A stretch of DNA of 20,503 nt, taken from Acidobacteriota bacterium (lineage in GTDB: Bacteria > Acidobacteriota > Vicinamibacteria > Vicinamibacterales > 2-12-FULL-66-21). The stretch lies in assembly GCA_013697225.1 (NCBI GenBank), contig JACCXG010000430.1:1-20503 (forward strand), written 5' to 3'. Below, in pieces: positions 1 through 8,369 of the stretch (the stretch's first letter is position 1; every line of letters begins with the position of its first letter). The position numbers were made by a program, and so were the translations under genes. The notes beneath the pieces were generated by a model, which was given only the letters and a program-made list of their open reading frames with translations, was not told where the DNA came from and did no database searches.

Positions 1-18
1 CGAAAGGAAGTTAGGCCG

Positions 19-3000
19 ATGCTGAAAGAACGGATCTGGTGTCCGGCGCAGGCGACGCGTCGGTCAGCCGTGTGGATGCTTGCGATCGCCACGCTCCTCT
101 GTCCCGTGTCCGCCGGGGCGCAGGTGACCGGCACCATCAGCGGGTATGTCCGCGACCAGGGCGGGGGCGTGATGCCGGGCGCTACGGTCACCGTCCAGTC
201 TGCCGGACAGCAGCTCGTGCGCACCGCTCAGACGAATGCCAGCGGGTTCTTCGACCTCCAGGCGCTGCCGCGCGGGAGGTATCTCGTCACCGTGGAGATG
301 TCAGGGTTCGAGAGCCAAATTCGAAAGGACGTCGAGGTGAGCGCCGGCGGCAACATCCGGCTCGACTTCGAGCTCGGCGTCGGCGGTCTCACCGAGGCGG
401 TCGAGGTCGCCGCACGCGCGACGATGCTGGAGAGCCGGACGGCGACCCAGTCGGATCTCATCGACGACCAGCGGGTCCAGGACCTCCCAATGAACGGCCG
501 CAACGTCGTCGCGCTGGCCGGAACCTATGCCGGCGTCACCAACATCCGGGCGAATCAGGACACGTCCGATGGCCGCCAGGGCCCGGTCATGTCGGTCAAC
601 GGCGGCAATCAGAACCACAACCTGTTCACGCTGAACGGCTCGGTCTTCACGCACTTCAACCAGACCACCGGTTTCAATCCGCCGCCGCCCGATGCGGTCC
701 AGGAGATCCGGATCCAGATGCACAACTTCACGGCGGAGTACGGGCACACCGCCGGCAGCCAGGTGAGCATCGTCTCGAAGTCGGGCTCGAACAACTTCAC
801 CGGCACCGCGTGGGAGTTCCACCGCAACTCGGAACTGAACGCGCGCAGCTTCTTCCAGACGCGGAAGCCGGAGCAGAAGCAGAACCAGGCGGGCGCGAGC
901 GCCGGCGGCGCGATCGTCCCCAATAAACTGTTCTGGTTCGGCTCGTTTCAGCGGCTGTGGGACCGGCGCGAGGCGGGGTCGAGCCAGACGACCGTGCCGA
1001 CGGACGCGCAGCGCGCGGGAAATTTCACCGGGCTCAGCACACAGCTCAGGAATCCCGTGAATCCGATTACCGGTGCCGCGTTCACGAACAGCGCCGGCCA
1101 GCCGTGCATCGCCGTGAACGTCATCAACCCAGGGTGCATCAGCCCCGTTGCACGGAACGTCCTCGATCAATACGTTCCCCGATCGCCCGACGGGACGTTC
1201 GTCACGCTCTCGCCGTCCCCGCGGGACCACGCCGTCTACATGGGCCGGGTCGACTACCATGTCAACGCCAACAATCAGCTGAACGCCCACTATTTCGCCG
1301 ACCGCAGCGACAGCTCGTCATGGCCCGGCAACGTCAACTATGTCCAGCAGCAGCTGTTCAGCGACGTCGATCAGTTCGGCATCAGCGATTCGCACATCTT
1401 CGGTCCCAGGCTGCTGAACGAGGCCACGTTCTCCTACCTCTCGTCCAGGTCGGGCGGCGGTGCGGTGACGCAGATCCTCCCCCGCGACCTGGGTGTCAAT
1501 GTCGATCTCGGCCCCGATGGCCGAGGCATGAGCCTCTCCGTATCAGGAGGGATCAATCTGAGTTATCCCGGTATCAACGCGCAGGACTACGAGAGCTGGC
1601 AGGTGAAGGACACGATGACGTTCAGCACCGGCAACCACACCGTCAAGTGGGGCTACGAGCTCATCAAAGCGGCCTTCGAGTTCAACCTCGCGCTGAACCG
1701 GACGGCGAACTTCCAGGGCACCCGCACCGGCAACCCGTACGCAGACTTCATGGTCGGGGCCTTCGAGAACGCCACTGTGGAGTTCGGGATTGCCGACCAC
1801 AGCCCCTCGACCATCAAGCATCAGTTCTTCGTCGAGGACTCCTACCGCGCGCACCCCAGGCTGACGCTGAACTACGGCCTTCGATACGAGCCGTTCATCC
1901 CGTGGGACCAGCTTGGAGGACGGCACACCAGCTGGATCCCCGGCGTTCAGTCCACCGTCGTGCCTGACGCGCCGACCGGCCTGCTCTTCCCAGGCGATCC
2001 CGAGCTGCCCGAACGTCTCACCTATAGCGACCTGAACAACTTCGCGCCGCGCTTCGGTGCGGCCTGGGACGTCACCGGCAATGCCAGGACCGTGGTACGC
2101 GGCGGGTACGGCCTCTTCTACCAGCAGGTGAACGGCGAGACGACGCATGCCGCCGAGGGGCCCTGGAGAGGAACGACGCAGCTGCGACAGGGGCGGATCG
2201 AGGATCCGTTCGGGTCGCTCGGTCAGGTCGAGCCGCCGCCCGAGTCGCCGGGCCGATTCGGCTGCTCGCCGATCGACCGGTACCCAGGCCTCCGGTGCAC
2301 GGAGTACCCGCTGCCCATCCGCACCGTGTACACCGACCCGCACCTGCGCACCACCTATACCCATCACGTCAGCACGTCCGTGCAGCGTCAGGTGACCGGC
2401 AACCTGGCCGTCGAAGCGTCGTACATCGGCAAGATCGGCAGGAAGCTGGTGGGGCACAACTACTTCAATGCGGCGCCGTACATCAACTCCCCGATTACCG
2501 GCCTGCCGCCTTCGCTCCAGAACGTGGAGGAGCGGGTACCGTTCAGTCCCGGAATCATCAGCGCGCAGTCACGCGTTCTCGGGAATTTCTTCCGGAGCAC
2601 GTATCACAGCCTGCAGCTGAGAGTGGAACGCCGCTTCGCCCGGACGTTCTCCTTCTCGGGCTCGTACGCGCTGTCGAAGAACATGACCAACCAGCCGGAG
2701 AACACGACCGGGCTGATCAGCAATATCCCGAACCCGTTCGATCTCGAGTCGCTCTGGGGACCGTCCTTCCTCGACCGCCGCCATGTCGTCGCCGCCTCGT
2801 GGGTCTGGAGCCCGCAGGTCGGCCTCGGAAACGCCGGCCTGCGCGCAGTACTGAACGGATGGACGTTGACCGGGTTGCACCGCATCCAGTCCGGCGGACC
2901 GCTGGCGTTCACGATGGGGACCGATGTCGCGCAGGTCGGCACGCTCAATACCGGCGGGCAGTACGCGATGCTCCGGCCGGGCATGACGGCCGACGATGTC

Positions 3001-3333
3001 CGGCGGGATCACGACAGCCGTCATGACATGATCTCCGCGTACTTCAACACGTCGGCGTTCGTGCCGCTGAACGAGGTGCCGCGCGGCGTCTTCGGCGATG
3101 CGAGACGGGGGCTCATCTACGGACCGGGCGACGTGAACACGGATCTCGCCATCATGCGCTACTTCAGCCTCATGTCCGACGTGCGGCTGCAGGTGCGCGG
3201 CGAGTTCTTCAACGCGTTCAACCAGGTGAACTTCAACAATCCCGTCACCAACGTGTCGTCCGGCAACTTCGGCCGTATCACCGGCGCCGGTTCGGGACGG
3301 GTCGTCCAGCTCGCGGCGAAGCTCCTCTGGTGA
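19..3333 (+). CDS. TonB-dependent outer-membrane receptor, Oar-like, with N-terminal carboxypeptidase-regulatory domain
   Basis: This 1104-residue protein should take up a ligand across the outer membrane using TonB/ExbBD energy. A signal peptide (basic start, hydrophobic stretch at about 18-32) ends in an AGAQ-type cleavage site near residue 35. Residues about 36-118 read as a carboxypeptidase-regulatory (CarboxypepD_reg) beta-sandwich, with the typical GxVxDxxGxxxPGATVTV and TxxSGFFDLQALPRGRY patterns. A plug-like segment follows (LPMNGRNV near 156-163), then a long barrel with regularly spaced aromatic strands. The last residue is Trp, as expected for an outer-membrane barrel. The start is supported by GGAAG at 6-10, eight bases before the ATG. 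Length is normal for the Oar-like receptors abundant in Acidobacteriota. The substrate is unknown. The gene lies in the same direction as the catabolic cluster, 133 bases upstream, so it may import the substrate of that cluster; this is inference. No clear TonB box was found by eye. Confidence 0.93.
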   Translation: MLKERIWCPAQATRRSAVWMLAIATLLCPVSAGAQVTGTISGYVRDQGGGVMPGATVTVQSAGQQLVRTAQTNASGFFDLQALPRGRYLVTVEMSGFESQIRKDVEVSAGGNIRLDFELGVGGLTEAVEVAARATMLESRTATQSDLIDDQRVQDLPMNGRNVVALAGTYAGVTNIRANQDTSDGRQGPVMSVNGGNQNHNLFTLNGSVFTHFNQTTGFNPPPPDAVQEIRIQMHNFTAEYGHTAGSQVSIVSKSGSNNFTGTAWEFHRNSELNARSFFQTRKPEQKQNQAGASAGGAIVPNKLFWFGSFQRLWDRREAGSSQTTVPTDAQRAGNFTGLSTQLRNPVNPITGAAFTNSAGQPCIAVNVINPGCISPVARNVLDQYVPRSPDGTFVTLSPSPRDHAVYMGRVDYHVNANNQLNAHYFADRSDSSSWPGNVNYVQQQLFSDVDQFGISDSHIFGPRLLNEATFSYLSSRSGGGAVTQILPRDLGVNVDLGPDGRGMSLSVSGGINLSYPGINAQDYESWQVKDTMTFSTGNHTVKWGYELIKAAFEFNLALNRTANFQGTRTGNPYADFMVGAFENATVEFGIADHSPSTIKHQFFVEDSYRAHPRLTLNYGLRYEPFIPWDQLGGRHTSWIPGVQSTVVPDAPTGLLFPGDPELPERLTYSDLNNFAPRFGAAWDVTGNARTVVRGGYGLFYQQVNGETTHAAEGPWRGTTQLRQGRIEDPFGSLGQVEPPPESPGRFGCSPIDRYPGLRCTEYPLPIRTVYTDPHLRTTYTHHVSTSVQRQVTGNLAVEASYIGKIGRKLVGHNYFNAAPYINSPITGLPPSLQNVEERVPFSPGIISAQSRVLGNFFRSTYHSLQLRVERRFARTFSFSGSYALSKNMTNQPENTTGLISNIPNPFDLESLWGPSFLDRRHVVAASWVWSPQVGLGNAGLRAVLNGWTLTGLHRIQSGGPLAFTMGTDVAQVGTLNTGGQYAMLRPGMTADDVRRDHDSRHDMISAYFNTSAFVPLNEVPRGVFGDARRGLIYGPGDVNTDLAIMRYFSLMSDVRLQVRGEFFNAFNQVNFNNPVTNVSSGNFGRITGAGSGRVVQLAAKLLW

Positions 3334-3399
3334 CGAGAACGTCGCAGGTCCGGGGAGGTGGGCCTACCCTGCGGCTCACGTACGGCATCCCCACGCTCA

Positions 3400-3426
3400 C
3401 GACAGGCGCCGCCGAGGCGCCTGTCG
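3400..3426 (+). terminator. Perfect 11-bp inverted repeat (hairpin) between receptor and secreted RraA-like gene
   Basis: CGACAGGCGCC at 3400-3410 and its exact reverse complement at 3416-3426 flank a five-base loop (GCCGA). The stem is very GC-rich and would be stable in RNA. No T-run follows, so it is not a textbook intrinsic terminator. It could stop or slow transcription after the receptor gene, or protect the 3' end of its mRNA, which would set a different dose for the receptor and the enzymes downstream. It sits 40 bases before the next start codon and does not include that gene's ribosome-binding site (GGAGGT, 3451-3456). Confidence 0.55.
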
Positions 3427-3466
3427 GGTCCTCACGCAGGCAATTCACACGGAGGTAGTCACGCCC

Positions 3467-4315
3467 ATGTTTTCACGATCCAAAGCTGTTGCGCTGTTGT
3501 CGGTGACCGCAGCGCTCGCCATCTCCACGCCCTGGTCGTCCGTCATCGCCGGCCAGCAGGCAGCCGAAACGGCGATCCCCGACAAGGTCCGGCTCTTCAT
3601 TCCCTACAAGGACTACAGTCAGGAGGATAACCAGCGGCTGCTCGACATCTACAAGTGGCTTCGTGTTGCTGACGTGTCCGACGGCATGGACGTCGTGGGA
3701 CTGCAGGACATCGGCACGGTCGATCAGGAGATCCGCCCACTGTGGAAGGATACGGAAAACTTCACGCATCGGGCGGTCGGGATCGCCGTCACCGCCCGCT
3801 ACGTGCCGACCAACAAGCGCGAGCCCGCAATGCCGCAGAAAGTGATCAGCCAGTGGTACAGGGACTACACGTCCGAGGCCTTCATGAAGATGCTGACGCC
3901 CGGGACGATGCTGGTCATCGATGCCATGGAAGACGGCGAGTCGCGGAGCGTCGGGTCCTCGAACATCCTGGCCTGGAAGAAGCTGGGCATGATGGGTCTG
4001 GTCACCAGCGGAGGGCTGGCGGATACCGACGAGATCATTTATCACAAGGTGCCGACTTACTTCCGCCGCCTCGCTCGCGGCGTGCGGCCGGGCCGCAACG
4101 AGCTCGAGTCCGTCAACCGGCCCGTGACGGTCGGAGGTGTGCTCGTCCGGCCGGGCGACGTGGTCGTCGCGGACGGCGATGGCGTGATCGTGGTCCCGCG
4201 CGAGCGGGCCGACGAGGTGGCCAAGGCGGCGCTGCCGTTCCTCGACAACATCTCACGTGAGAAGTACATCAAGGAGACCGGCAACAACCCCTGGGCCAAA
4301 CCGGGGCAGGAATAG
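3467..4315 (+). CDS. Secreted RraA-like family protein with altered active-site residues
   Basis: This 282-residue protein has an RraA/HMG-aldolase-type fold (formerly 'dimethylmenaquinone methyltransferase' family). An N-terminal hydrophobic segment (about 7-28, before AGQQA) looks like a signal peptide, so it probably acts outside the cytoplasm, which is unusual for the family. The C-terminal half has the family pattern VGGVLVRPGDVVVADGDGVIVVP (about 222-244). Where aldolases carry G-x-x-R-D, this protein has SGGLADTDEI (181-190): Asp186 is kept but the Arg is Ala185. The usual Glu of the GxxxGE motif also appears to be replaced (VGSSNIL, 162-168). Classical pyruvate-aldolase chemistry is therefore doubtful. 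The start has a strong GGAGGT ten bases upstream. It leads the catabolic cluster, and a second, cytoplasmic RraA homologue lies at 5408. It might be a binding protein or a hydrolase/lyase with changed chemistry. Fold assignment is confident; function is not. Confidence 0.85.
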   Translation: MFSRSKAVALLSVTAALAISTPWSSVIAGQQAAETAIPDKVRLFIPYKDYSQEDNQRLLDIYKWLRVADVSDGMDVVGLQDIGTVDQEIRPLWKDTENFTHRAVGIAVTARYVPTNKREPAMPQKVISQWYRDYTSEAFMKMLTPGTMLVIDAMEDGESRSVGSSNILAWKKLGMMGLVTSGGLADTDEIIYHKVPTYFRRLARGVRPGRNELESVNRPVTVGGVLVRPGDVVVADGDGVIVVPRERADEVAKAALPFLDNISREKYIKETGNNPWAKPGQE

Positions 4316-4357
4316 CGCGATGCACCGACGGCAGCAGGAGCAGGGGCGTCGCGCGGG

Positions 4358-4363
4358 TAAAAT
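4358..4363 (+). promoter_or_regulatory. Possible -10 element upstream of the hydroxyisobutyrate-dehydrogenase-family gene
   Basis: TAAAAT stands out in an otherwise GC-rich 90-base gap, about 75 bases before the likely start codon at 4436. No convincing -35 hexamer lies 16-18 bases upstream. If real, it gives the main enzyme block its own promoter independent of the secreted RraA-like gene. Confidence 0.25.
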
Positions 4364-4435
4364 CGCGCCGAAGGGTGCCGACCGCGCCTGCTGTCCGATG
4401 ACATCATGGCTTACAGGAGCCGCGTGGGGGTCGAT

Positions 4436-5353
4436 GTGAAGGTCGGGTTCATCGGGCTGGGCGCCATGGGCTTGCCCATGGCCAAGCGGATTCTCGGGGC
4501 CGGGCACGAGACGTTCACGACGTTTCACCGGCGTCGGGAGCCCGCCGACGAGCTCGCCATGCTCGGCGCGCATGTCCTGGGCTCCCCCGCTGACGTGGCT
4601 CGTTCTTCCGACATCGTGATCACGATCCTCCCCGCCGACCGTGAACTGAAAGAGACGGTGCTCGGTGATGACGGCGTGCTGCAGGGTCTCTCCGCTGGGC
4701 AGGTGCTGATCGACATGACGACGGCGACCGCGCTGACCATGCAGGAGATCGAGCAGGCGCTCCGCGCAGCGGGAGGCGAGGTGCTTGACGCGCCTGTCAG
4801 CGGCGGCACGCCGGCGGCAGCCGAGGGTTCGCTGACGATCATGGTGGGGGGCGACGCTCGCCTGCTGGAGCGGTGCCGTCCGGTTCTCGAGAGCATGGGA
4901 AAGCAGATCGTGCACGTCGGTGGTGTGGGGCAGGGCAAGGTCGTCAAGATGGTGAACCAGATGATGGCCGCGGCGCACCTGCTGATTCTTGGCGAGGCGT
5001 TTGCGCTCGGCGCACGGTGCGGCGCGGATCCGCACATGCTATACGAGGTCGTCAAAACATCGTCCGGCTACTCGCGGATGATGGATCTGCGGCTCCCAGG
5101 ATTCCTGCTCGAGGGGGCCGTCGCGCCGGGCTTCCGCCTGGATCTGATGAAGAAGGACATCAACCTGGCGCTCGAGTCCGGCCGGGCGCTGAACATCCCG
5201 CTCCTGCTGACGTCCGCTGTAGGGCAGCTCTTTTCGGCAGCGAGCGCCGCGGGGAATGGGGATGCCGACTTCTCGGCGGCGGCGCAGTTCGTGGCGGACC
5301 TCGCGCAGGTCCGGCTGGACGAAGTACCGCCCGCCGCGGGATCGAACCGGTGA
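4436..5353 (+). CDS. NAD(P)-dependent 3-hydroxyisobutyrate dehydrogenase family reductase (GarR/YihU-like)
   Basis: This protein of about 305 residues should interconvert a beta-hydroxyacid and its semialdehyde, like tartronate-semialdehyde reductase, 3-hydroxyisobutyrate dehydrogenase or sulfolactaldehyde reductase. The Rossmann motif GFIGLGAMGLPMA begins at residue 4. The substrate-binding signature DAPVSGGTPAAAEG lies at about 119-132. The catalytic Lys and following Asn sit in GQGKVVKMVNQ (about 166-176). The C-terminal helical domain has LDLMKKDINLALE. I chose GTG 4436 because the family normally begins two or three residues before GFIGLG. The same frame extends back to GTG 4424 and ATG 4406, but neither has a well-placed ribosome-binding site: AGGAG at 4415-4419 is too close to 4424 and lies downstream of 4406. 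It precedes the aldolase/oxidoreductase genes by 54 bases. The family is certain, the substrate is not. Confidence 0.92.
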   Translation: MKVGFIGLGAMGLPMAKRILGAGHETFTTFHRRREPADELAMLGAHVLGSPADVARSSDIVITILPADRELKETVLGDDGVLQGLSAGQVLIDMTTATALTMQEIEQALRAAGGEVLDAPVSGGTPAAAEGSLTIMVGGDARLLERCRPVLESMGKQIVHVGGVGQGKVVKMVNQMMAAAHLLILGEAFALGARCGADPHMLYEVVKTSSGYSRMMDLRLPGFLLEGAVAPGFRLDLMKKDINLALESGRALNIPLLLTSAVGQLFSAASAAGNGDADFSAAAQFVADLAQVRLDEVPPAAGSNR

Positions 5354-5407
5354 GCGGATCCCGCGGATCGGTCCAGCCCGCGGCAGTGTGAGAACAAGAG
5401 AGAAGTA

Positions 5408-6079
5408 ATGGCCAATCCGTCCCGATCGCGTCCCGCGGCCGTCAGCAACGGTGTCGAGCGCTTTGCCGGATTCGATCCGGCGACCCTGTACGAAGCGGCC
5501 GGGCAGAAGGGTATGGTCGATCCGGCGATTCAGCCGGCATGGCCGGGGGCGAGAGTGTGCGGCCTTGCCGTGACCGTCGAGTGTCCTCCGGGCGACAACC
5601 TGATGCTGCACGTCGCCGTTGCGGACGCCCCGCCCGGCGTGGTCATCGTCGCAAATGTGGGCAGATACCTGCTGGCCGGCGCGTGGGGCGAGATACTGAC
5701 GGCGGCTGCGCAGGCGCGCGGCGTCGCGGGCCTGGCAATCGACGGGGCCGTGCGCGACATCGACGCGATCCGCGAGGCGGGCTTCCCGGTGTTCAGCCGC
5801 GGCCGCGCCATCGGCTCGTGCACCAAGGAGCGGTGCGGCAAGGTGGGGCTCCCGATTCAGTTCGGCGGGACCATCGTGCGCGCGGGCGACCTCATCCTGG
5901 GCGACGCCGACGGGCTGGTCGTGGTCGAGCAGGAGAAGCTCGACGATGTCTACGAGACAGCTGTCGGCCGCCGTGCGCGCGAGGCGCAGATCATCAACGA
6001 GCTTCGTGTCGGGCGAACGACGATGGAGCTGCTGGGGCTCACGGACCCACGAGCCCGCACGAGTCCGGGCGCGAAGTGA
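5408..6079 (+). CDS. RraA-family aldolase/decarboxylase (HMG/CHA aldolase-like)
   Basis: This 223-residue cytoplasmic protein matches the RraA family, which includes 4-hydroxy-4-methyl-2-oxoglutarate and 4-carboxy-4-hydroxy-2-oxoadipate aldolases that also decarboxylate oxaloacetate with a divalent metal. The active-site signatures are intact: GAWGEIL (91-97) with the conserved Glu95, and IDGAVRD (111-117) with Arg116 and Asp117, the pyruvate- and metal-binding pair. The C-terminal GDLILGDADGLVVV (near 163-176) is also typical. There is no signal peptide. A purine-rich AGAGAGAAG lies just before the ATG. Its stop overlaps the next gene's start (GTGA at 6076-6079), so the two are translationally coupled. 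It likely cleaves or decarboxylates a 2-oxoacid made by the neighbouring dehydrogenases. It could instead be an RraA-type RNase E regulator, but the catabolic setting argues against that. Confidence 0.92.
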   Translation: MANPSRSRPAAVSNGVERFAGFDPATLYEAAGQKGMVDPAIQPAWPGARVCGLAVTVECPPGDNLMLHVAVADAPPGVVIVANVGRYLLAGAWGEILTAAAQARGVAGLAIDGAVRDIDAIREAGFPVFSRGRAIGSCTKERCGKVGLPIQFGGTIVRAGDLILGDADGLVVVEQEKLDDVYETAVGRRAREAQIINELRVGRTTMELLGLTDPRARTSPGAK

Positions 6080-7200
6080 CGGCACAGGGCGGCGCGGCTG
6101 CGCAGGATCGTGCCGGGGTGCAGCGATACGGGCACTCCGACTTGCTCGAGTACGGGTGCCGTGTCTTCGAATCCCTCGGTGTCCCCCCGGACGATGCGCG
6201 TGAGGCGTCCGGCTGCCTCATCAAGGCCGAGCTGCGCGGCGTGGATTCGCACGGCCTGGTGCGCCTTCCGGTCTACGCGCGCCGCCTGCAGGCGGGCGTC
6301 GTCAATGCGCAACCTGCCGTTCGCCTGCATTCCTCGCGCACGGCCGCCGCGCTGCTGGACGGCGACAACGGCCTCGGGCCGGTGGTCGGCTCCCGTGCGA
6401 TGGAGGCGGCGCTCGAGCTCGCCGCGCAGCACGGCACCGGGTTCGTGGGAGTTCGCCACAGCAACCACTTCGGCCCGGCGGCGTATTACGTGGAGAAGGC
6501 GGTCGCGGCGGGCCAGATCGGCCTCGCGATTTCCAACGCCCCGCCCAATATGGCGCCGTTCGGCGGCAGGACACGCTTTCTCGGCACGAACCCCGTGGCC
6601 GTCGGCGTGCCGGCCGGTGACGAGCCGCCGCTCATCTTCGACGCGTCCACCAGCGTGGTCGCGCGCGGCAAAATCATCGTCGCGGCGCACAACCGCACAT
6701 CCATTCCCGAGGGCTGGGCCATAGACCCCGACGGCTACGGAACGACGGATCCGGAACGGGCGCTGGCCGGCGCCGTGCTGCCGTTCGGCGGAGCGAAGGG
6801 CTCGGCAATCTCCTTCATCATCGACATCCTCTGCGGGGTCCTGACCGGCGCCGCGTTCGCCACGCACCTGAACACACTCGAAGACCTGTCGACCGTGCAG
6901 AACGTCGGGCATGTGCTCGCTGCGGTTCGGACGGATCTGTTCGTCCCAGGCGACCAGTTCAGGGCCCGCATGGACGCCATCCTCAAGATGCTCAAGGCAT
7001 CGCCGCCGGCACCCGGGGTCGGCGGACGAGTGCTGGTGCCAGGGGAGATCGAGCTCGCGCAGGAATCGCTGAATCGCGAGCAGGGCATCGCGTTAGGGAC
7101 GCCCATCGCGGCGCAGCTCGCCGGCCTCGGCCGGGAGCTCGGCGTTCCGTTTCCCGACGCTCTGGCGGCGTCGCCTCATTCAGAGCAGGGTCCCGCATGA
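6076..7200 (+). CDS. Ldh/YiaK-family NAD(P)-dependent 2-hydroxyacid/2-oxoacid oxidoreductase
   Basis: This 374-residue protein belongs to the malate/L-lactate dehydrogenase (Ldh2) family, whose members include YiaK (2,3-diketogulonate reductase), ureidoglycolate dehydrogenase and sulfolactate dehydrogenase (ComC). Landmarks in order are LRGVDSHGLVRLPVY near residue 54, VGVRHSNHFGPAAYYV near 127 (catalytic His region), FLGTNPVAVGVP near 172, FDASTSVVARGKI near 192, PEGWAIDPDGYGTTDP near 213, and LPFGGAKGSAISFIIDILCGVLTGAAF near 235-261. GTG 6076 is the start because it overlaps the upstream stop and gives the family length. The frame is open further upstream, but that part is out-of-frame aldolase sequence. 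Its stop overlaps the next start (ATGA, 7197-7200). It probably oxidises or reduces a 2-hydroxy/2-oxo acid in the operon's pathway. Confidence 0.92.
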   Translation: MTAQGGAAAQDRAGVQRYGHSDLLEYGCRVFESLGVPPDDAREASGCLIKAELRGVDSHGLVRLPVYARRLQAGVVNAQPAVRLHSSRTAAALLDGDNGLGPVVGSRAMEAALELAAQHGTGFVGVRHSNHFGPAAYYVEKAVAAGQIGLAISNAPPNMAPFGGRTRFLGTNPVAVGVPAGDEPPLIFDASTSVVARGKIIVAAHNRTSIPEGWAIDPDGYGTTDPERALAGAVLPFGGAKGSAISFIIDILCGVLTGAAFATHLNTLEDLSTVQNVGHVLAAVRTDLFVPGDQFRARMDAILKMLKASPPAPGVGGRVLVPGEIELAQESLNREQGIALGTPIAAQLAGLGRELGVPFPDALAASPHSEQGPA

Positions 7201-8369
7201 ATATCGACTGGGGACAATCCTTCAATTTCCTGCCGGTGCCGACCGACATCCATTTCGGCTGCGGGATGCTCAGCTCGTTGCCCGTGCACGTGCGCACCCT
7301 CGGCGGGCGCAGGGCCTTCGTCGTGACCGATCCTGGCGTTCGCGCCGCCGGCATCGTTGACCGGCTGACCGCAGTCCTCGAGCGGGAGAGCATCGATTTC
7401 GCTGTCTACGACCAGGTCACAGCCGATTCAGGCTCCACCCTCATCTCGGAAGCTGTAGAGGAGCTGAAGGGGAGCGGCGCCGAGGTCATCGTGGGCATCG
7501 GCGGTGGCAGCGCCCTGGACACCGCGAAGGCGGTCGCGGCGCTGGCCACCAATCCCGGCTCACCGCTCGATTATGTGGGGCTGCACAAAGTGACCGTTCC
7601 GTCACTACCGTTCATCGCCATCCCCACCACGGCGGGCACAGGCAGCGAGGTGAGCCTGTGGTCGGTATTCACAGACGACGCGCGGAAGCTGAAGGTGGCA
7701 ATCGGGGGTGTACGGCTCTTTCCCGCCGTGGCGCTCTGCGATCCCGACTTGACGCTGGAGCTTCCCTCCGCGCTGACCGCCTCCACCGGGATGGACGCGC
7801 TCGCGCACGCCGTCGAGTGCTATACCAACGACGCGTGTCAGCCGATCTCCGGCGCGCTCGCCCTCCGAGCCATCGAGCTGATTGGAACGCACCTCCGGCG
7901 TGCCGCGCTCAACGGGCGCGACCGGCAGTCGCGCTATGCCATGATGCTCGCCAGCACGATGGCGGGTGTGGCCATGAACTCGACCCGGCTCGGCCTCGCG
8001 CATGCGCTGGCGATGCCGCTCGGTAGCGGGGACCTCAAGATTCCCCACGGCGTGGCTGTCGCGGTGGCGCTCCCTGCGGTGATGCAGTTCAACTGCACGG
8101 CGGCCCCGAATCGGTTCGCCGCCGTGGCGCGCGCCCTTGGCGAGCGGGTGGAGGATGCCTCGCCACTCGAAGCGGCCGCGCGCGCCGCAGCGGCCGTCCG
8201 GCGGCTGGCTGACGACGTGGATATTCCCATGCATCTCTCCGGCTTCGGCCTGAAGGAGGAGCACGTGTCGACCGTCGTCGAGGAAGCCATGAAGAGCGGC
8301 AACGTGGCCGTCAATCCACGACGGACCACCCCGCAGGAGCTTTCCCGGATTCTAGGGTCCATCGTATGA
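7197..8369 (+). CDS. Iron-containing (group III) alcohol dehydrogenase
   Basis: This 390-residue protein is a normal-length group III metal-dependent alcohol dehydrogenase that interconverts an alcohol and an aldehyde with NAD(P). The nucleotide-binding GIGGGSALDTAK lies at 100-111 and PTTAGTGSEVS at about 143-153. The predicted metal ligands are Asp200 and His204 in TGMDALAHAVE, His269 in LGLAHALA and His284 in KIPHGVA, all present. Relatives include 4-hydroxybutyrate, lactaldehyde and maleylacetate-type reductases, and these cannot be told apart by eye. It overlaps the genes on both sides by four bases, and the aldehyde dehydrogenase follows directly. A two-step alcohol to aldehyde to acid route by the pair is the simplest reading. 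Confidence 0.93.
   Translation: MNIDWGQSFNFLPVPTDIHFGCGMLSSLPVHVRTLGGRRAFVVTDPGVRAAGIVDRLTAVLERESIDFAVYDQVTADSGSTLISEAVEELKGSGAEVIVGIGGGSALDTAKAVAALATNPGSPLDYVGLHKVTVPSLPFIAIPTTAGTGSEVSLWSVFTDDARKLKVAIGGVRLFPAVALCDPDLTLELPSALTASTGMDALAHAVECYTNDACQPISGALALRAIELIGTHLRRAALNGRDRQSRYAMMLASTMAGVAMNSTRLGLAHALAMPLGSGDLKIPHGVAVAVALPAVMQFNCTAAPNRFAAVARALGERVEDASPLEAAARAAAAVRRLADDVDIPMHLSGFGLKEEHVSTVVEEAMKSGNVAVNPRRTTPQELSRILGSIV

Noticed and set aside
957..2457. Long alternative frames on both strands inside the receptor gene
   Set aside because: They lie wholly within an intact receptor with conserved motifs and have typical shadow composition.
5539..6075. N-terminal extension of the Ldh-family gene back to 5539
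   Set aside because: The extension is the aldolase gene read out of frame; the family's N-terminus fits GTG 6076, which overlaps the upstream stop.
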